Shown here one piece after another: positions 57,901 through 64,000 of a DNA stretch of 64,000 nt. The notes under the pieces were generated by a model, which was not told where the DNA came from, ran no database searches, and saw only the letters and a list, made by a program, of their open reading frames with translations. Numbering within the stretch: position 1 is the stretch's first letter; the number at the start of each line of letters is the position of its first letter. Location: assembly GCA_947359465.1 (NCBI GenBank), contig OX375872.1, positions 12,160,137-12,224,136 on the forward strand, given 5' to 3'. Position numbers and translations under genes: made by a program. This DNA is from Metellina segmentata. Taxonomy: Eukaryota; Arthropoda; Arachnida; Araneae; Tetragnathidae.

Positions 57901-60900
57901 GGATTGTTATATGCCCACACATGAAGGTTGTGCGTATTAGAAATGCCTTCATCCTTGAATAACCCATTTGCACTAAAATCAGGTTGCGCTGCTAGCTGTT
58001 GCAAAAACCAACATGCAAACTCGACACATGGCGCATAATCTGCACGTATCAAGGTTTGCACTTTCTGTGCATGGTAGGGGTGTAAGTCTTCTCCCCGTAG
58101 TACTTGCCAAACAATCGACACATAATGGGGCACATTTACGGCATGGGAAACCTTTTGTGTGGCAATATCAGTACAATCTTCCACTCTTTGCAGAATGTCC
58201 TCTACAACTTGTGGTGTCCACACACTCCTGCCAAGCCCTGTATCATGCATGCCGGTGACAAAGTATCCCATTTCGCACAGCCACCAATGCAATCGCTCGA
58301 ACTTTTTTTGGTCTGGCACGTGTCTTCTCAGGAAACTCTGCCTGTACAATCTTTCGGCTTTCGGAGCATTCCCATTTGCAAGACCATACATAAAATGCAT
58401 GTCCACCTTTTCCTGATTACTGTACATCGCCATGCCTTCTGAAATCCACGGTAGAAATGACGATGTGTAAGAAAACTCACGCTTTATGCTTTCCATTACA
58501 GCGCTGTCTAGCGGTTCACCGCTTGCTCGTTTGGATGTTTTCTATCACCTCTTAAATGTTTGCCCATGAGTTTTCAAACACCCTGTAGAGCGATTTGGAA
58601 TGAACTGGTAAAATTCACATCAATTGTTTAGAAAAATATACATGCTGTTACTCAAACTTTGATAAATCTGCTGTGAACTTTGGTCATTTTTTCTTCATAA
58701 TATCTACAACAAATTGCATTCATCCCAAAAAAATATTTTTCATCTGTCATCTTTAGCATTTATAATCATGATTGTTCATTACAATTGTGATGTATCTGAT
58801 TTCTAAGATTTCTGCACTCTTTTTATTCATCGTCCAACTCACAAAATACTTTGTCAGGAAATAGATTCAGGCTGATAATTGTACTTTTAGGGTTTGATGA
58901 TTTTCCCATACTGAATTAGTGTCCTTAAAATTTTTACTCAATTCAACTTTTCTAATTCTTCCATTGCAAAAATCCTATTACTTGAATTTTTAGAAAATTA
59001 GAGACATCAAACACTTATGGATTGGATTTTAATTCATGATGAATATTTTAATATTAAATCTTTAATTAAATCAAATTCACCAACAGTCATTATCATTAAT
59101 CATTCGTTTTTCTTTCAACATTTCTGGTATCTCAGGTGGTTCATTTTTGCTGTTTGATTGCTGTGCCCTTTCGAACAAAGCTCATGAAAGAGAAAATAAA
59201 TTTGGCTCTGATTCTCTAGCCATTATAGGCTGTATTAACCATTTCTCTGCAAAATTTCTAATGATAGTATTTCAAATAAGATGCTGTGAATTGTTTTAAA
59301 GGGCTATCTTGACCTTAAATAGATTGAAACAATTGTCACAATAAGCTTGAAGGAATCTTAAGTATGTAACTATGTCGTAAGCTTTTGGGCTAGCTCGTGT
59401 CCTTTCCTGCTGCAAGAATGTCTCCACCTTAGCTGTAGATTTAGGGATTTAGGATGTGGTTCCCTGGTCCGTAAGAGCGTCGCTCTAACTTTCCCCACAA
59501 ATGTTCTATAGGGTTTAGGTCGGGACTCTGAGCAGGTAGGGAAGACGTTTTACCTCCATATCTTGATACCGCAGCTTGACAGAGGCCTTGACATGACATG
59601 GAGAGTTGTCCTGGAAGGAACATTCGTCCATTCCATAAAATTGCCAGAGCATAGGAAGAACCTAACTGTCCAAAATGTTCATGTAGGCGTCAGCGTGCAA
59701 TTTACCAGGAACAACATGCAAAGGTCCCAGGCCATAACATGAAAAACACCCCCAAACAAGTAATGGGATTTTATGCAAATCCGCTGCCGTCCGTTCCATT
59801 ATTGTAGGGTAGTGTATTGGAATAGAATCTGGGATGAAAATGTGCTTCTTATATATATCTTTAATATTACTGTGTTTTCTAGTTCTGAAATCCACTTATT
59901 CTAAAGTTTTCTAAGCTAAGAAAAGTTCATAATTCCAATCCAGCTCTAATTCTAAAATTGCTTATAAAAATTTCATTTGAATGGCAAACAGGGAAATTAA
60001 ACCATTTTGGTTAAGAACTTTTGCTATTAATTTTTAAAGAATTATTCTTTGTTCCAACTATAGTACACTTATTTAGACTTAATGTGAATATAGTTACAGC
60101 CCTCTAAATATTTTATTTTTATGTGAAAAATAATTATCCAATATTTCTTTTGTGACCTTATTTGCATATGTCAAGGCTATGTGCCTTATATTAGATAACC
60201 TAAAATCTGCCTGTGAATAAAACTCTGCTTTCTAAAAAGCCATTTGTATTTACTTAATCATATGCCAACTTGAAAATAGTTCTCTATAAATATTAAAGGA
60301 CATGAAAGTTTAGCAATCATGATATGTTTACGGATATGAAGAAAATAAAACAAATCTCAAATTTAAACATGATACAAAATTTATTTGTTTTCAAAGAAAA
60401 TAAGTTTCTTTTTTGATGTTTTATAGATTGGTGTTCATAAAAGGACTTGTTAAAATGTATAGCAAACTTTATATATTTAATTTGTACCAAACTATATATT
60501 TATAGCCATTGTATGCCCATCCCTTTCGGATCCTTTAAATGGTAAAGTTATATCATCACAAAGAAGACTTCATGCTGTAGCTACGTATGAATGTAACAGA
60601 TATTTTAATCTATCTGGGAATTATGAGCGTGTTTGCCAAGAAGATGGAACTTGGTCTGGTGTTCGACCCACATGCAAAGGTATTTTGCTTGTGTTACTAA
60701 GTGCTATTATCATTCTGATTCAATTATATTATGTTTTTGTAACAAACTATTAACTATAAATTATTATTAGAGTTAAATAGGAATTTCATATCTATCCAGG
60801 AATTAATAACAAACAATAGAGCAAACAAAATTCAGACAAGTGCTCCAATAAAATTGTTGAATTTAACCATAAATTGTCTCTTAATTTTAGTGTCTTGCTG

Positions 60901-63211
60901 ATATCATTTTAATATATCTTGATAAAGCCCTTAATTGGCTTGCATATAAGCAATCTGATTTATCACTTTTCTTTCCCTTGAGAGTTATACAACTTCTAGG
61001 TCGTGGTATTTTGTTTTCCAATAAAAAAAAATTATATCTGATATTAATGGGGAGTGATTGAAATAAGGTATGCATATTTTGAAACAATGCTTTTGATTTG
61101 AATTTCATTGACAGTAATGGAAGTGATTTATGTAAAATTAAATTGAACTAAAAAAAAACTTTCCTTATCAGTGTCTGAAATTAGGGTCTGATTACTCAAG
61201 GACAAGAATAGTTTAGTAAATATGGCATGCTATCAGTTTATTAATAGGATTATTATGTTGAAAGTTTAAAGCAATATGTACAAAAAACCGTACAATGTAG
61301 CACTGCTTTTTCAATTTTTCAAATATATTTAATTTATTAGTAAATTATATTTTAAATTGAAGCAATGAAAAATCTTAATTTAGAGCAAGTATTATTTTAA
61401 CAGTTTAACAAGGCAAGTCTGTCTAAATTAGAATTATTGCTACTTAAAAATTGTAAAAACTGAAAATATAATGTGTATTTTTATAGTTACCATGTATTCT
61501 CAATATTGTTTAAAATATCGTACATTTTTTTATACAAATGGTTGATTTCGCAACATTACTCAAAACTTCATAAAAGTGCATGCTGATTCTTGAAACATTC
61601 CTGAAAAACATCTTTTGGATTCCTGAAACAGCATATCAAAGATTGATATCTGCTTTTCAAGTGCACTTCGTTTTATGCAGTTGTTAATTCTTTTTAATAA
61701 TCACCACCAAATTTCTGTTCCAACAATTTTTTGCTGTGAAATGTTAAGCTATTTTTAATTTTTGCCATCTTATTTATTAGAATTCAGTAAAGTATGATGT
61801 ATTTCAAATATTGAACCCCCGATAATCATTCTTCTAGTTCTGAAAAGAAAAGCTAATAACCAGGATATATGTGTAAACCTGTTTAGCATCTAACAAAATA
61901 GTAGTTAATCAAAATTTCAATCTATCAGGATTCAATCTAAATGAAGAGCCCCATTCAATTAATCAACCTACCTGGTTATTAGTTTGCCCCATAGAGAAAT
62001 TAAGAAAGTATAAACTGTTTTTTTTTTTGGTACAAATTTTAATTTATAGGAAATTATTTTTCCAGAAATAACTTGCTTTGGTCCTGGTGCACTGCAGTAT
62101 GTACGTGTTATTCCAACTAAAGAGTTTCATAAAGCAGGGGATCTTGTTATATTTAAATGTAGATATGGTGCTCATCATACTTCATCAAAGTGCTTAGCAA
62201 CCGGTGAATGGAGTGAACGGCCACCCTTATGTCCAGGTATGTTATTATAATTTCATTCAGCAAAGTTCAAAACGTTTAGTACTTTAATTATCTTTATTCA
62301 TAATTAATTCAACTTGATTGGCGTGAGTTGTACGTTTCTGTGGAATCTAATGTCCAATCATAAAATTCTAGGTTCATAAATTCTTTCAAAGTGCTTATTT
62401 CGTATTTTGAGAAGGACCCTTAAACTGCTTATTTTTTAGTTGTGCCTAATAGTACTCAAACTTCAAATCTAACTTCTAAGATACCTACAGGCATGCACAC
62501 CTCACTACATTTCCTGGTCTTCCATCACGCTGTAAATATTTTTTACAAGGCATTTTCTCGAAGTTTTTAGGTGAAGAATTCTTTCAATTTTAAAGTAAAA
62601 ATGGGACCATAGGGTGTCAAACCATATCAAAACCAAGCTGATAGCATTGTGTGCATTGCTTTTAATGGATACCTCTTTTGCATGAGAAAACGAAGGTTGT
62701 ACTTAAATGTGAAATCCAAGAAGCTGAAACTCTAACATATTATTCCAATCCCTTTAAAATTATAATTATATAACTTCATTAAGCTAGGTGATCCACTTAT
62801 ACTGTGAAAGAAATCATAATTTAAAAAAATCCTTTCTATTGTTTATTAAAATCAGATAATGTCAAATTTTACAGTTTATAAAATATAGCAGCAAAATTTT
62901 GAACAATTAAAGCAAATTATTCTTGGGCCTTGTTGCTTTTATTGTTTCATTTGAATTCTATTTCGTGATACAAATCCACAGTACTTAAAATTCTAAACAT
63001 AGTAGGTGTGATGGTAAGATGGTGTTATGAATGGCTTTCTGGTCTTCTAAACAAATCTATACCAGTGAATTAACCGTCATGGTTGCCTCTCCAATGTAAA
63101 TGTAAATTCATTATTGGGAAACTATTTTAGGACCTGAAACAACTGAAGCTTTACTTATTTCAACAACGACTACAAAACCTGTGCCAGAGGAGCCAATTAT
63201 CGAAAGAAAGG
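48861..63211 (+). CDS. Sushi/CCP-repeat protein, partial gene (7 coding exons, C-terminus outside the window)
   Basis: Coding exons: 48861-48948, 50001-50198, 52885-53079, 55768-55944, 60506-60679, 62066-62236, 63131-63211. All junctions are GT-AG and phase 1, so every sushi module is a symmetrical exon. The product begins with a signal peptide. Five modules follow, each with four Cys and a conserved Trp or aromatic before the last Cys, and then a Thr/Pro-rich linker. Sushi (complement control protein) modules are extracellular binding units that pair Cys1-3 and Cys2-4. The protein is thus secreted or the ectodomain of a membrane protein. The ATG at 48861 has A at -3 and directly precedes the signal sequence. 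Complement-like, adhesion and synaptic sushi proteins are all possible; I cannot assign an orthologue. Confidence 0.85.
48949..50000. other. Intron 1 of the sushi gene
   Basis: AT-rich, phase 1, no recognised insertions. Confidence 0.75.
50001..50198 (+). CDS. Sushi gene: CCP module 1
   Basis: The acceptor ttttataatcag precedes it. It encodes FCGRPPEI, then ISYTCAEGY, then YAVCFNDTE and WQPAAVSCK: four Cys with the Gly/Tyr and Trp positions typical of sushi. The donor gtatgc follows. Two Asn-X-Thr/Ser sites (NFT, NIS) could be glycosylated. Confidence 0.88.
50199..52884. other. Intron 2 of the sushi gene
   Basis: About 2.7 kb. A short SINE tail (gtgttactccagtgtgtcat) lies near 51278-51320; otherwise unremarkable AT-rich sequence. 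Confidence 0.75.
52885..53079 (+). CDS. Sushi gene: CCP module 2
   Basis: The acceptor attgacag precedes it. It encodes VCNHLPKLHNGKLS, RFTCDYGYMP, ITCVDDDDGV and NWTQTDGICK, with all four Cys and the Trp. An unusual run of four Asp lies between Cys3 and Trp. The donor gtaagt follows. Confidence 0.88.
53080..55767. other. Intron 3 of the sushi gene
   Basis: About 2.7 kb. It contains the tRNA-like SINE at 54066 and otherwise AT-rich sequence. Confidence 0.75.
54066..54275 (+). repeat. tRNA-derived SINE of a third type
   Basis: The head ctaactggtatagtggtcat resembles a Pol III A box and ccaggtttgaatcctgg a B box with a short stem. The following sequence (gtgattgttgttaagagtaa, cttacccattgtgtgctcct) differs from the common SINE body of the window. 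It is not a functional tRNA: no complete cloverleaf was found. Confidence 0.5.
55768..55944 (+). CDS. Sushi gene: CCP module 3
   Basis: It encodes SCNDPGYIENAHRIGY, ITYVCDEGYKL, RYCSPKGQW and SPPLCQ: four Cys and Trp, complete. The acceptor is a tandem cagtag, so the exon may begin at 55768 or 55771, adding or dropping one Val. The stronger-looking upstream tttttag (55761) would put TAG in frame and is rejected. The donor gtaaga follows. Confidence 0.85.
56196..56500 (+). repeat. GTTTGC dispersed repeat, 5' part
   Basis: It starts actagccactgcgtggccag and has two copies of the caaaccaaatgggaattcgt / attggatnacagccatca module; it is truncated before the 3' half. Confidence 0.65.
57285..57597 (-). 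repeat. GTTTGC-palindrome repeat, same subfamily as 136-480
   Basis: Two tandem half-units each contain ttggtttgc...gcaaaccaa and the caatcnccgggggttgg phrase. The outer end (tttttactgatgcagctatt, inverse) abuts the broken transposase at 57598. Confidence 0.65.
57598..58590 (-). pseudogene. DD41D-type mariner transposase, truncated and frameshifted
   Basis: Minus-strand frames 58496-57828 and 57843-57571 together cover the DUF4817-like N-terminus (SNQEKVDMHFMYGLANGNAP), the middle (AQPDFSANGLFKDEGISNTH, where the first Asp region is altered) and MWFQHDGAPPHFSLD. A frameshift joins them near 57840. After WIGRGG the C-terminal third, with the last catalytic Asp, is lost where the dispersed repeat begins. 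The 5' terminal repeat acagggtgttt is present at about 58588 (inverse). It is inactive but useful as a reference for the copy at 33266. Confidence 0.75.
59395..59895 (-). pseudogene. Tc1-like transposase remnant, C-terminal half
   Basis: Minus-strand frames joined by frameshifts contain VWGCFSCYGLGPLHVV, a degraded QDNSPCH (second Asp) near 59600 and QSPDLNPIEHLWGKLERRS (catalytic Glu) at about 59475-59535. The N-terminal DNA-binding domain and first Asp are missing. It is a different Tc1 lineage from the one at 22975. Confidence 0.7.
60506..60679 (+). CDS. Sushi gene: CCP module 4
   Basis: It encodes VCPSLSDPLNGKV, TYECNRYFNL, RVCQEDGTW and RPTCK with four Cys and Trp. It sits after the 4.6-kb intron loaded with transposon remains; the acceptor is tttatag. 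Confidence 0.87.
60680..62065. other. Intron 5 of the sushi gene
   Basis: AT-rich, no recognised elements. Confidence 0.75.
62066..62236 (+). CDS. Sushi gene: CCP module 5
   Basis: It encodes TCFGPGALQYVRV, VIFKCRYGAHH, SSKCLATGEW and RPPLCP: four Cys and Trp. The acceptor tttttccag and donor gtatgt are standard. Confidence 0.87.
62237..63130. other. Intron 6 of the sushi gene
   Basis: AT-rich, no recognised elements. Confidence 0.75.
63131..63211 (+). CDS. Sushi gene: Thr/Pro/Glu-rich linker exon
   Basis: 27 codons read GPETTEALLISTTTTKPV and then PEEPIIERK. It has no Cys and is rich in Thr, so it is a candidate O-glycosylated stalk leading to further domains or a membrane anchor beyond the window. 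The acceptor is ctattttag and the donor gtaagt. Confidence 0.75.
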
Positions 63212-64000
63212 GTAAGTACTTTTATGGTGCATTCTATATTTTATCTCTTGTTTATAACGTAGAAAAAAAATGACTGGACTGGACACTTTAGGTATCATTG
63301 TTGGAAAAACTGTTGAGAAATCAAGCTATGAACAGTGAATACTGTTATTCAACTGAAACTCATACAGAATATTGAACTGAAATAATGGATTTTTCTAAAA
63401 TTCAAAACCTAATTAAACAACTTTACAAGAAATAAAAAATACAATACCATACCATTGGGTGATGGCAACTCTACAATAACTGAACAGAAGATAATTTGTA
63501 CAAGCATTGTTTTATAGACTACCTGACATTCCCAGATACTTCCAAAAATACTTTGGAAGTATCTGGTAAACATAGCTGATTGTTAGCTATGAGAACTCAG
63601 GCTCTTATATCTCCAATATATATAGCTGATCACATAATTCAGTGCCTTTGGAATAGAGGTCCACACTTTAATATATCAGACCCTTGCTTCAAAATATGAG
63701 TAAATTGAGAGTTGAGCTTCAAATACAATTAGCAATTTAAATTTTGTTTGTCCTTTAATGTCTTTAAATTTATGAATGGTGTGTTGTATCTTGATGAAAG
63801 TATAGACATTCATAATTCTTATAAGAAGATTGTAACTAAATTTTTAACTACAGTTTTTGGAATAAAGTCATTTTTGCTACTATTCTTGCAGATGGTGTAT
63901 GTTTGTACTGTCAAATTTGAATACATTCTATGCCAGGTATAAAAAAAATTAAGGTTAAAAAAACTTGATAAACTTGGAGAAATGTTTTTAGAGAGGTTAT
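63212..64000. other. Start of intron 7, with a possible 45-nt exon at 63892-63936
   Basis: No clear sushi or transmembrane exon is visible. A strong acceptor (ctactattcttgcag) and a gtataa donor bound 63892-63936. In the expected phase 1 it meets TGA after nine codons, so it would be a terminal, isoform-specific exon or a false signal. Confidence 0.4.

Larger units (their letters stand above)
55945..60505. other. Intron 4 of the sushi gene, transposon-rich
   Basis: About 4.6 kb holding two dispersed-repeat copies, a degraded DD41D-type mariner and a Tc1 remnant, all listed separately. The rest is AT-rich without features. Confidence 0.75.

Overview
This is a eukaryotic, AT-rich window with spliced coding sequence, microsatellites, tRNA-derived SINEs and many transposon remains. 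It is most likely from an arachnid, probably a spider. That is an inference: the Tc1, LINE and DUF4817-type mariner remnants resemble families I associate with spider genomes, and no search was possible. One 200-base run of N at 32394-32593 is an assembly gap.

Layout. 1-10.3 kb is intergenic repeat: SINE copies, a GTTTGC-rich dispersed repeat, Tc1 and mariner remnants, and a T-rich minisatellite (8.24-9.56 kb). 10326-14071 is a 3.75-kb LTR retrotransposon on the minus strand. Its two 368-bp LTRs look identical and its gag-protease-integrase frame is open, but reverse transcriptase and RNase H are missing. 14.3-21.4 kb holds more SINEs, a LINE tail and dispersed repeats. 21385-35434 is a nested transposon stack. 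An old P-element-like transposon (copy B, minus strand) was hit by a 1.5-kb TIR element with a 4-bp duplication. That element was hit by a Tc1 element, and the Tc1 transposase gene was hit by a second P-like element (copy A, plus strand, 4281 bp, 7-bp duplication). Copy B also carries a Tc1 deletion derivative, a DD41D mariner with an open transposase frame, a probable LTR element at the gap, and a SINE at its broken 5' end. 35.4-38 kb is a SINE cluster. 38-48.8 kb is mostly intergenic, with a possible minus-strand terminal exon at 39.17-39.47 kb, a minisatellite between inverted arms (40-41.4 kb) and two long dispersed-repeat copies (42.1-44.3 kb).

48847 to the right edge is the one convincing host gene: a signal-peptide exon, five sushi (CCP) exons and a Thr-rich linker exon, joined by phase-1 introns. 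It encodes a secreted or membrane-anchored sushi protein whose C-terminus lies outside the window. Its fourth intron (55945-60505) carries more transposon debris.

The genes do not form an operon or pathway. The window shows one host gene beside a transposon graveyard in which insertion order can be read from interrupted reading frames and target duplications.
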